Origin: Bombyx mori
Taxonomy: Eukaryota > Arthropoda > Insecta > Lepidoptera > Bombycidae
Assembly: GCF_030269925.1 (NCBI RefSeq)
Contig: NC_085124.1
Location: 10,168,001-10,232,000 of the forward strand
Direction of reading: 5' to 3'
DNA length: 64,000 nucleotides
This document shows positions 21,552 to 32,567 of this stretch, piece after piece. How positions within the stretch are numbered: the first letter of the stretch is position 1; each line of letters begins with the position of its first letter. The position numbers and the translations under genes are program-made. The notes under the pieces were generated by a model. It saw only the letters and a list, made by a program, of their open reading frames with translations, was not told the origin of the DNA and searched no databases.

Positions 21552-23742
21552 GTTTCCATAATGACGGAGCCAATTTGGATGTACCATAACTTTATGGAGT
21601 CCTAGCTGCATCATTTTGCTAATTAGTGGCAACAAAACGTTTCGTTCTGTGATAATTGTTTGCTAATTACAAACTGTTTCTTAATTTTCATTTTGCTAAT
21701 GCAGAATTCTAACCGTACCTAAAGAGATTTATATTAATTTAAATGTTAAGTCTGCAAGAATAATTTGGCGATAATTCAGTTTCTCCGTTTCATTGAAATG
21801 CTAACTTGCTCATTTGTCTCAGTTGAATAGACTTCTTTCAGAACATTCAATAAGTATAAAATCAGAATATGCGATTTATTCATGTCCTGATTTCTTTTGT
21901 AAATAATAAAAGTATTATTAAAACACGGATAGCCTGACTTAATTCAGATGCTACGGCTTTATATTACAAAAGCCCGTTTTCGTCTTTTTTCTTCTTTTCA
22001 TTAGAAGCGGCGAATATTCTTGAGCAAAAATATTTATTTAGGACTCTGTCTAATTTCGGAAGTCTCATTGCATATTCTCTGAATCTTTTAGATGAAGATT
22101 TTCGTTGATCAATATTTTAAAGTATTTTTTCATAAAAATTAGATAAAGAAACTATTTTAATTAGCTTTTCTTTAAATCTAAAACAGTTTAAACTATTTTT
22201 GTATCAGACAAGATAATGTTTTTAAAATAATGTATTTTTTTGTAAATTTCAACATCGTAGTCTTAACGCATGTTCCCTCATTTTTTTCTTATATTTAAAA
22301 ATGTTTGAGATGATCTTTCTCATCGTCACGGCGTAATTAATTTCTGTCATCGCACCAAACACCGGAGAAGTTTATTCTTGAAATTGCCATGTTCATCTAC
22401 AATGCACTTACAGAGATATTTTTTTCTTGTACCATCCGTCTCGCGAATTAAATTCCCTCGATGGTATATTAGACGCGATTTGAAAAGAGTCCTCAACGGT
22501 AGGCAGCGAGTTCATTATACCCCTTGCATTATTAATATGCAATAACCATGAACGACGCTGACCAATCCCCTTCACAAAAACAAATAAACAGGCGCGTTAT
22601 TTCACTATGCGGTGAGTATATCAGTATCTGGGTAATGAAAGGTAATAAAATGTAATGACTATTATACGGAATCTACAAGCTAGTAATATATAAAATATTT
22701 AGCTGTGCCTTATTATGTTTTGAACTTTAGTTTAACTCATAAGTATTATTGAGATTAGAACATCCCATGATAAAAAGAGATTTCTTAGTAGAGTACCCAA
22801 ATTTAAAGAAACTAATTTTACACTCATCAATTTATTCATTTTATTCCAAGATAAGTGACATTAGAAATTAACAAGAAAAGCTGAATCACTATTATTTTTT
22901 GTCATACGTCGACTTCTAATTTAATTCTAAAGGGCGTCTCGGACGATTTATTTTCCAAGCAATTGAACACATTCATTTTAATAAAACACAAAGACAAGTG
23001 AGGTTTCATTAATATTTATGGAACTCCAACGTTGTGGCTACAAAATCTCGAATCGCAGCAACGCGTTATGTACTTGAGAACATGTATTTGACTTCAAGGC
23101 CAGAATCTGGATAACCAAACTACTCACTCACACAACAGAACAATTAAACATTTTAAACTAAACTAAGAAGCAATTTATTTTCAACTTTCGCGCCTATCTA
23201 CATTATTAACAAGGTCTTACCAAGATTTTCATATTTAACGAATTTTCGATATTGCGTCAGTTTATCAAGAAGCAATTTGCAGACTACATCACGTGAAACA
23301 GGATAATAAGGCCCTGCTCTTTACTTCCATTAGCCACAAAGTTTAACTATGCAACTTGTGCAGTTCGCCAAGTCAAGTGCCAAACTTGACCAGTCAGCAA
23401 GACTGGAACATAATGTTAAACTGCACGGGTCATTAACCGCGCATTAAGCATGGGGTAACCCGTGCTTATCAGTTGGCTCCTTGCCAAAGTATCTTGAACC
23501 AAATAACGTCTTAGTCGTTAGTCCCAGACCAACGTGATACCAATGTCGAGATTAACCTGAGAATCCTTGCTCTAAAAATCGAGTAAGCTTACGGCAACGT
23601 GGGGCAAGGATTTTAACTTTTGAATTTTCGTGTCTTAGACAATCGAAAAGAAAATGCCAAATTCGCGAAACACTCAAACAAAAGTTGATTTCACATTTTT
23701 CTGGTCCAAAAGAGTTTCAGCCATATTTCAATAACCCAGAGT
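21552..23742. other. No gene recognised; weak LINE-like patch at about 22465-22505
   Basis: GATTTGAAAAGAGTCCTCAA followed by CGGTAGGCAGCG loosely resembles the SFFKRGLWRVLNGRQ codons of the 14-17 kb LINE family. The surrounding sequence does not, so I do not call an element. Confidence 0.35.
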
Positions 23743-24190
23743 TTTTTTTTTTTTTTTTTTTATTCCTTAGATGCGTGGACGAGCTCACAGCCCACCTGAT
23801 GTTAAGTGGTTACTGGAGCCCATAGACACCTACAACGTAAATGCGCCACCCACCTTGAGATACAAGTTCTAAGGTCTCAAGTATAGTAACGACGGCTGCC
23901 CCACCCTTCAAACCGAAACGCATTACTGCTTCACGGCAGAAATAGGCAGGGTGGTGGTACCCACCCGCGCGGACTCACAAGAGGTCCTACCACCAGTAAT
24001 TACGCAAATTATAATTTTGCGGGTTTCATTTTTATTACACGATGTTATTCCTTCACCGTGGAAGTCAATCGTGAACATTTGTTGAGTACGTATTTCATTT
24101 GAAAAATTGGTACCCGCCTGCGGGATTCGAACACCGGTGCATCGCTCAACACGAATGCACCGGACGTCTTATCCGTTAGGCCACGACGAC
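23743..24190 (-). mobile_element. Full-length Bm1-type SINE with tRNA head
   Basis: This is the most complete copy. Read on the minus strand, it begins with a tRNA-like head (about 24190-24117) that has an A-box-like TGGCCTAACGG and a B-box-like GTTCGAATCCC. The linker around GATTGACTTCCACGGTGAAG (24072-24053) follows, then the body with GTGAAGCAGTAATGCGTTTC, and last a 19-base poly-A. The boxes form the internal RNA polymerase III promoter. At about 450 bases it matches the expected full length of the family. The head is SINE-derived, not a separate tRNA gene. Confidence 0.9.
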
Positions 24191-25484
24191 TTTCAATTTA
24201 CGCAGCCGTGGCATGTGTAAATACCGAACATGAAAGTATTTCAAGTATTGCAAACAACGTATAATCCTGCTTCGTACATCCGTTAAACCTTTTTTTTCGT
24301 TGAGCAGTCGCCTAGAAAACCTTTAGGGTCTTATGTAGCGTGATTAATATCAGATTCGATCCTTTTAGAAGCTTTTTTTTTGTCGAGTAAAGACATTTTG
24401 TGTATAACGAATACACTGTAAGCGTCGTTGGTGGAAATTAAAATTATTTGTAATGGGACGAGAAACCTGCCCGACATTTCAATCTTGGTGTTATTAAGAT
24501 TATGACCAGTTTGGTATTAGTGAAATAGCTTTCCTATGGGTTTTAAAATAATAAATTTCTACGATTAAAATTCTAGATTCTTAAATATAAAAAAAGAACT
24601 GACCCAATTACGAGTATTGCCTCGACTAGCACATGTCATGTTGAATATATGTCGATATCGACTTAAATACCATCAAACCGAACGCACTCACTTCCTACTC
24701 CAGTTAATGTTCTTAGTCAATTGATACTTCAATTGCAGCAGCTCGGCTTATCAGTCCACTTATGATCAGGAATAGCCAACGGATCCAATCCAGGAACATC
24801 AATGAATTATTACAATGTTATGGCTTCAAATAAACAAGAGCCTTAAGATGCTTTAAGTAAGTAAGCACTTTAGTTAATTTAAAGCGTGCTCCACAATAAT
24901 CATTGGATTTGTGCGACAGAAGGACAAATACGAATTTCCTTGACAACGCCGTGATGATGAACAGACTTTTAACTAGAATATTATTAAAATTAAAATACGG
25001 AAAAACGATCATTATATCGCAAACCGTATAAAACAATTCAACTTCGACATTTATCTATTAGTTGACAACTAGAAAGGTTAGGCACCTAAATTGCACAAAA
25101 ATAACTAATTAAACGATAGTGCATAAATCAAAGTAGGTGCAAGGCGCATAAAGTCGTAGCTGAGTAACGGGCAGCATACATAAAAACAGCGACGCTGGTG
25201 CAAACAGATCGCACGGGATCATTAACCAAGTACAATTATATGGAAACAAACAATAGTGGGAGTTTGCCACAAGAATGAAGTTCGTACTCAACACAGGAAA
25301 AAACAATGCGAGTTATTGCTTTTCACTTAATAACTGGTTTCGCTTTGTACATTTATTTAAAGATAATATTTTAAAGCATTGAAACGATAACTTGATTCAT
25401 ATTTTGCTAAAATATTGTGATTATTTTTTCTAATTTGGATGTCAAAATTTGGAGGTTGAGTAAGAATGAGCCAGGTGTTAGTGG
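24191..25484. other. No gene recognised
   Basis: This is AT-rich DNA with several 60-70 codon frames on the minus strand, none with a recognisable domain. Confidence 0.45.
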
Positions 25485-25640
25485 TTGGTGGATTTGGTGG
25501 TAGGACGCCTTGTGAACCCGCACAGGTACTCCCATCACCAATGTTACGTTTAGTTTGCAAAGTAAGGCAGCCGTTGTACTGTAAAAAACTAAGAACTCAA
25601 GACTCAATGTGGACGATGGAATTCACGTTGTTGGTGTATA
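25485..25640 (+). mobile_element. Diverged Bm1-type fragment
   Basis: GGTGGTAGGACGCCTTGTGA and GAACCCGCACAGGTA are clear Bm1 blocks. AAGGCAGCCGTTGTACTG follows, but the GAAGCAGTAATGCG block is badly altered. This is an old copy. Confidence 0.6.
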
Positions 25641-27555
25641 TGCTCTCCGGTAATAACTTAAGACGATCTAAGCACTAAAATAAAAGGATTCATTTATAAT
25701 CTTATTTACCATCACATTCACAGAAAAATCTAAGTACCATGTTTAACCAAACTAATTCAGTGTCAGTCATAGAATGCCGCATGGCTAAAATATTCCTCAA
25801 ACGCTATCTATACACTATGTTAGGGTTAATACATAGTCATCTATGGTATCAACTATATAAACACTGGTAGTGTGAAATTTGATCCAATGATTAACTGTCG
25901 ACATTGCAAGCATGGGATTAATCCATTAAGGAGGGTATGAGATGGAAACTCGATTTCGTAAGTCGATGCACCTTGATTGGAATGGCAATTTGGAACGAGC
26001 TTATTTCAGGAGATATAAAACGATGGTTAACTTTGTTTATTCAGCAAGTGAATAGTTTTTTGTATCGGTAAAGAAAGTCAGACGAACTAATGAGCCAACA
26101 TGTTAATTACTTGCCAGAGTCCACAGAACGTCATTTTGATATGCATGAAGTCGAATTCGAAATACCACTGGAATGACAGATGCCAATTTAAATACCAGAA
26201 CGATAAAAATCACAAATAAGTAGATCGGCGATAGCAAAATTTGCAGGCTCGGGTATATAAATAAATCATGCAAAAAAAAAGTTGGGGGTTTAGTTTTAAC
26301 ACGTTTTGGTCTGTCTTTTTCTTTTTTCTTCATTCATAAGCAAAAAATGTTAAAATGAGCCTTATATCCACCCTTTTTATTGTATATTAAGATTCGTTGT
26401 TAGCTCTGAACAAGCAAGGAGACATGGAATTAAAATTAAATAATTGCAAAAAGAGCCGAAATTTCACGTGTCAACAGCTGTTTGCGCAAAAATACCTCTA
26501 TCAATTCTTGTTTACTTCAAACTTCATCATAGCCACTTGGCGTATTTGACGTAGTTTTGAAACGAAAGACAACGGGCTGCGGCTTGGTCATCGCGCCAAA
26601 CAGACTGTGTCGAACATCGGACCGCGGGCCTTGACGAGGTTGCTGCCATTATGTGTGCGGACCGCTTTTTAGTCACGGATAAGAATTCCAAGCGTTTTAC
26701 ACCATGTAGTGCATTCTGTGGGAAACGATGGTACTTTTGTTAAGAACATGTTTCACAATTCTCAAGCAAAACTATGCGGTGTCTACAATTATTAGCCTTT
26801 TCTAATAACACTGCCAATAATTAGACGATTTGCGACTTTCAAACGGGTTTTATGTAAAAGAGAGCAGTGGAAGCCATTTTCTTTCATTAAAGTAAAAATT
26901 GTAGCAAAAAGATTGAGTAAATCGGTTGTCACATGCTATGAAGGCTCATCGTTGTTAATGAACAGTAAGGTAAGTTAGCAACCAAGCTATACAATTAACA
27001 TTTAAGAAGTGCGCTTTCAATTCACAGGTTTCTATGCTTTCAATCTTGTGTGAAAACACATCACATTATGTGAGAATGTTCATGTTAAGGGTAAAAGAAA
27101 GGGTCTTAATGCGAAGTCGAGATCATAACTTTGTTTTTGTGACCAGTTCAACTATTCGATGTGGTTGTTTTACCAAATTAACGATTTGTACGCCACATAA
27201 AGCATTAGTTCATGGTACCTAAAATATTACTAGGTAGTTTTTATAGGTGATTTCATACTATAGGTTTGTTGATTGCATAGCAATGGAATAAATTGGTAAA
27301 TCAAAGGCTATTTTGATTGAAGAAACACCTTAGAATCCTTTATAATTATGTTGAAAGTATTAGGTGTTGACCGCCGCTTTCTTTAGTTATTTTACCATAA
27401 TAATTTTGAACTTCTAACTATAACATATTAAGCAAACTTCTCAAACAAGCAAACATTTCTGAGCCATTACACAATACCGGTGACATTTTATAGCTTTCAC
27501 GATCCCACGAGTAAAATTAATACCAACAAGACAATATCTTGGTATAAAATTTGTC
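25641..27555. other. No gene recognised
   Basis: The stretch is AT-rich apart from a mildly GC-richer patch at 26570-26660. Neither strand shows a domain or repeat that I can support. Confidence 0.45.
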
Positions 27556-27735
27556 GTAAGCCCGCGCGGGTAGTTACCCCATTCTGCTTATTACTACCGC
27601 GAAGTAGTCAAGCGTTCCACTTTAAAGCCGTTATATGGTGAACTTTTGTCTCAAGGTGGGTAGTGACATTCACGGTTGTGATTTCTTTGGATCCATGTAC
27701 CTACTTAAGATCACGTGGGCCCTGGTTTCAGTCAT
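27556..27735 (+). mobile_element. Diverged Bm1-type fragment
   Basis: Blocks such as AAGCCCGCGCGGGTAG, CTACCGCGAAGTAGTCA and TGTCTCAAGGTGGGTAG occur in Bm1 order, each with several changes. It is an ancient copy. Confidence 0.55.
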
Positions 27736-28294
27736 CCAAGACAGTGAACAAATTACGAAAAATCGTTCAGTAGTAAATTAATAACAATCATAGCACTTAT
27801 ACAGTAATAAAATATCTATAAACCAAGAAATTACATTGTAGATGACTCCAAAGGTAAAACCGAAAAGAGCTACTCTGACCAATAAAATACCTACCTGAGT
27901 ATGACCTGATTCTATCTCGTCGAATAAAATACCATCTATTACCTACATGATTTCAATCGTAGTAATAGTCTTATAAAATATGCCACCTTAGTTAGCGCAA
28001 GATCCCAACTATAATAACATTTTTCAACAGTTAAATTATTATGATACAGAGTTCCGTTGTTTTCGAAGCCCCGTGCTGCTCGTTTTAGTCAATTCACAGA
28101 GTCATAACACCAAATACGTTTGACATATTTACGATCGAAGTTGAAGCAGGGTGTCGGTTCAACTTCTCAATCATTTAAAAATTTTCAATAACTCTTTCCG
28201 AAATTTCAAACATAAGACGAGGAGACCTTGTTAAATTAAGCCGTTAAGGTTGTGTAAAGTTCACTTTATTCTAAAGCAATACGTCTTCTTATCA
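27736..28294. other. No gene recognised
   Basis: This is AT-rich sequence leading into a Helitron. No supported feature was found. Confidence 0.45.
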
Positions 28295-28713
28295 TCTATA
28301 TATTAATACGTGAAGCAAAAACTTTGTATCCCTTTTTACGAAAATTGCGCGAACGGAGGAGTATGAAATTTTCTACACTTATAGAGAATATAGAGATGAA
28401 GTGAACAAAGCTATTTTTTTTTTTTAATAATGCATAAAAGTACCTTAAATCAATAAAGAAAACATTACACACACTACATACCATGTATTTGACACACACA
28501 CGCATGCATACTATTTATTGTCAAACTTTTGTTCTTGACGTCTGTGGTAAAATTGAGAATACATTAAATATTGTTTGTCTTTATTAATATTTTTTTATAG
28601 TGTACCCTTGGCGAAATTTGTGATTATAGAAGTATAATATACAATCATAATAGTGTACAAACTTACAATTCCAATTAATTATAGTCGAATTTCGACTACT
28701 GCGGGACCTCTAG
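28295..28713 (+). mobile_element. Non-autonomous Helitron, copy 2
   Basis: It starts TCTATATATTAATACG after an A and ends GGGACCTCTAG before a T. The same AGTCGAATTTCGACT hairpin lies 14 bases inside the end. It is close to copy 1, at 419 bases, and has no coding content of its own. Confidence 0.85.
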
Positions 28714-28947
28714 TTAGACATAAAACCAAAAAGCTTAACGAACGTCAATAGGAATCGAATATTTCAAATCTAGCGATTATGTTTCGAAAAGATTAGTGTC
28801 AGATTTCTTGACCATCACTTCGAATCTTTTAACACTAAACAGACATTCCGATAATAGAAATTAATTTCAATCACATTTATTCTTAAAACAGGCATTCCTT
28901 TATTTAACGTTACATACAACGAAATATTCATAAGGTTCTTATATAAG

Positions 28948-29402
28948 ACTAGCGACCCGCCCTCGCTTCGCTTCGGAAACATTAAAACACACATGAAATA
29001 AAAAAATGTGTGCGTGTACTAGTGTACACACGTAAGAAGTGAAACTTCTTTATGGCCTTATTTTTCGAAAAATGATCTACATGCAACTTTCTAGAAATTG
29101 GTTAAATAAAGTTAAATTAGATAAAGTTTAAACAAAAGGATTTTATTATCATAGACATGAATACAAAAAAGATGGCGCGTAACGGAAAAATGTGACGCGT
29201 AACCGAAAAATGTGACGGTAAATTTTTTTCCAACGCCGATAAAGAAGTTTCACTTCAAAAAAATAAAAAAAGTAGCCTATGTTCATCAGGGACAATGTCG
29301 GCTTCTAATGGAAAAAGAATTTTTCAAATCGGTCCAGTAGTTTCGGAGCCTATTCGAAACAAACAAACAAACAAATATTTCCTCTTTATAATATTAGTAT
29401 AG
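28948..29402 (+). mobile_element. RTE-like retroelement fragment (family Y) with nested MITE
   Basis: It begins ACTAGCGACCCGCCCTCGCT and ends with CGAAACAAACAAACAAACAA then CCTCTTTATAATATTAGTAT. The plus-strand copy at 62692-62909 shares both ends and the block CATCAGGGACAATGTCGGCT. This copy is longer because a palindromic piece and an inverted-repeat insert (29036-29256) lie in the middle. The tail is characteristic of RTE-clade 3' ends. Confidence 0.65.
29036..29256. mobile_element. Nested MITE with 18-bp terminal inverted repeats
   Basis: GAAGTGAAACTTCTTTAT at 29036-29053 is exactly inverted at 29239-29256. The element is 221 bases and absent from the sister repeat at 62.7 kb. Inside, a 20-base unit with CGCGTAAC and GAAAAATGTGA occurs twice in tandem (29176-29215) with one change. 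There is no coding potential and the superfamily is unknown. The insertion site is A-rich, so the target duplication is ambiguous. Confidence 0.7.
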
Positions 29403-32324
29403 AAAAATTGCTTAGTCCAGAAAAAACACGACTTAAAACATTATGACATCCGGACTAGCAAATTCCGTCATAGTCGAACGATGACTTTGATGAAATTTAA
29501 TTCACCATGGAAATAACAGAAAACCATCAATTTTTATTACACGGATAATTTAGAAAGCGTTACTTACGGCTGTTAAACTTAAGTTATATGGAGCAAACTT
29601 ATTTCGTTCGCATTACATAACCGAAGCGAATTAGCTATGTTTACAAAAAGGCATAACAAATAGTTTGAGGTTTTCTTTTACTTTGACAGTCGTGATTGAG
29701 ATCTTTCTGTGTTAGCAACTGAGTTTAGAAATTAAACTCTGGTTTCACAATGCTGAAGTTTCAATTGTCAAAGCACTTTCAATAAAATGATTTATGCATG
29801 TACATATGTACCAGTGGCAGTCCAATATGATCGAAATTTGACCATAGGTAATCAGTGACACTTTAAATTAAAATTTCTATTGTACAATACATTTTCTCTC
29901 ATATTCTATTGTTTCTAGTATTGTCTTTCGAACGAAATGAGAATTTCCAAATTGTTTTGTTTCAATAGCTATTTTTAAAATGTCGATATATTTAGGAGTA
30001 AGTGGTACTGAATTACATTGTCTTTGACTTTGTATTTATAGATATGTTACATTATCATCAGCTGAAAGATGGCCGCTGTCACACATTGACCTCTTAGTAT
30101 TCACAAATTTAACAAGAACTGTCCTTCATCTTAGGGATAGGTCGTACATAAGCCTCGTGATGATCCAGTGATCTACAATTTTCATACAGATTATACAACA
30201 CTTTCTTATTGACTGCTTGTACTTTTCTGCCTTATCCCATTTGTATCAAAAACGTTTCTACTATGTCAAGCTTGTTTTTTTTTTGTAAATGAAAATACAT
30301 ATACAAAAATTTCATGAAATATCAGTAAAATTCAGAAAATTAATTTAAAAACGAAAAAATAAATTCCTTCGTTACAGCTACTAACAACAACCACTAAGGG
30401 AATTCTAAAATACATAAAAATATCATTAACATTCAAGCTGAAAATGTCGTTGATTCTAGATTATAGGTTATATCTTAATATTACATGAATGAACTTATCC
30501 ATCCAATAACTCCATTGTTATTGACTAACCGTTAATTTTAGTTTCTTAACTTTCCACATTGTATCTTAGTAAAAATCTTAATAAGCCATACTTACCTTAG
30601 TAAAGCCCTTTACAGTCAAGATTTCGGTCTGCAGCTTTTTACGAATCTAATTATGCTTTTGCTCGGAAAACTGATAGAAAAGCGCTCATGATTACTAAAA
30701 CATACCCATAATAGTCGTTACTTTCCAATATAAACAAGAAAACCGACACCCATTACGTCTTTACTTCGGTCCTGCTCTTACGCAGTCAATTTTTCAAGAT
30801 CACGATAGAGACAAGGCAGGTTGATTTCAAACTTCCCTTTGAGACCAGTCTCTGCAGTCCTACCGGTTTGTTCAGCATTCAATTGCTTGTGACTCGAAAG
30901 TGAATTTACCTCGACTTTGAAAACGGAAACTTGTTTTCTATAACAATTAATGACAATTCAAACATTCTGCATTGATTAAAAAATACTTTAACATGGCTCA
31001 ACGATATTTGTCTTTGAAATTATTTTCCTATCACACTATTAATATAAATTATAATGATAACACACAAACAGATTCGAATTTGCAAATGGCAAATTTCATA
31101 TGCGTAAATGGATGTAAGTTTCTGTAAATTAATCTAATTTTCTAAAGAAACTACTCAATCGAAATCTGTTGATAAGTATTGTTTCTTTTCTATAATGTGC
31201 GACAAACAAAATTCAAAATGTAGAAATCGGTAATTTAACATCATGAGCTCAGAACACACACAGTATGGTCATTTTTGTGAAAAAGGTTCAATCTATAAAC
31301 GTACCTATTCTAAATAATAGAATTTTAGTGAATGTTAGCTTAGGAATGCTATGGGAGAGAGAGTAAGTTCTCTTACTAGAGAACTTCTAAGTAGCAATCT
31401 AGTGGCGGACTTAGTTTCAGTTAAAAAATTTGAGATTAGATTATCTTGGTATAGAGGGTATACTTTGATGACTTAATTACAATACCATCTATTAATAGAT
31501 TAATTAACTGAATCATGTGTGTTATTTTAGCTAGTAGTTAGCATGTAACTGGTTTTTAAATTGATTATATTATGTACCTCTAAATGAAAATCATATCAAA
31601 GATGTGTTTTATTTCATTGACTTTGTACTACTGGATTGGCATGCTCTATTTTCCTGTCTAGCTCCCAAGACTTCAATTTTAAATATCAAGGCGGCATTTA
31701 CTTTCATAATTCTAACTTGACATCCTAAGGCGTGAGCTCATCTGCCTAATAAAAATCTTGTTGTGGTTGTTCATCACTTTTTCTGATAATGAATCGCAAA
31801 TACAGAGCACGCTGCCTATGTCACTACCTCGTATGCTACGTCGAATTACGTATTTAATAGCCAACCGCTTTTACAATTCTAAGATAAGATAAGCGGTTTA
31901 TCTGTTGATGACATAGCCCAGTTACGCGCCGTGAACACCGATTCAATACGCGAGGTTAACTCCATTGTTTGCTTTATCAGAAAATATATATCCTTTTCAT
32001 TGTCAGCGAGTAAACAAAAATATTTCAGATGTATTTGTCGCTGATCTATTTTATGTACAAGTAAATTAAGTTGGCTGACGGTTATTGCGTGGTTGTGGGA
32101 ATCAGAATGTTCTTGTTCAACGTAAACACGTTCTAACAATCGTTTAACCACGGGTCATGGACATTACGATGTGTCATTAACTGCTGTTAATGTTTCTAAC
32201 GGGTTCGACCTTTCTCTGTCTTACGAAAAGAAGTTGGTTCAAAGAAATATACATCTAGTATCAAAATCAAAGAATTTTTATTCAAATAGGCCCTTACAGG
32301 CGCTTTCAAGTCTTCACGTTTTTG
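29403..32324. other. Mostly unique AT-rich DNA
   Basis: No mobile element is clear apart from a weak SINE-like patch near 31690-31755 (AAGGCGGCATTTAC, GTGAGCTCATC). A minus-strand frame at 32157-31879 stays open for about 90 codons and ends TDKPLILS. It has no ATG near its start and no recognised domain, so it is at most a candidate exon. Confidence 0.4.
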
Positions 32325-32567
32325 TTTTTTTATTGCTTAGATATGAGTGGACGAGCTCACAGCCCACCTGATGTTAAGTGGTTACTGGAGCCCATAGACA
32401 TCTACAACGTAAATATGCCACCCACCTTGAGATATAAGTTCTAAGGTCTCAAGTATAGTTACAACGGCTGCCCCACCCTTCAAACCGAAACGCATTACTG
32501 CTTCACGGCAGAAATAGGCAGGGCGGTGGTACCTACCCGTGCGGACTCACAAGAGGTCCTACCACCA
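32325..32567 (-). mobile_element. Bm1-type SINE, 5'-truncated
   Basis: The antisense Bm1 body runs from poly-T through CATAGACATCTACAACGTAA and ACTGCTTCACGGCAGAAATA to GTCCTACCACCA. It is a near-consensus copy without the tRNA head. Confidence 0.9.

Noticed and set aside
22440..22560. Another LINE 3' end
   Set aside because: Only about 30 bases resemble the SFFKRGLWRVLNGRQ codons, and the conserved tail is missing, so chance or extreme decay cannot be separated.
24117..24190. tRNA-like gene on the minus strand
   Set aside because: It is contiguous with the Bm1 linker and body and has the family's head sequence, so it is a SINE promoter and not an independent tRNA gene.
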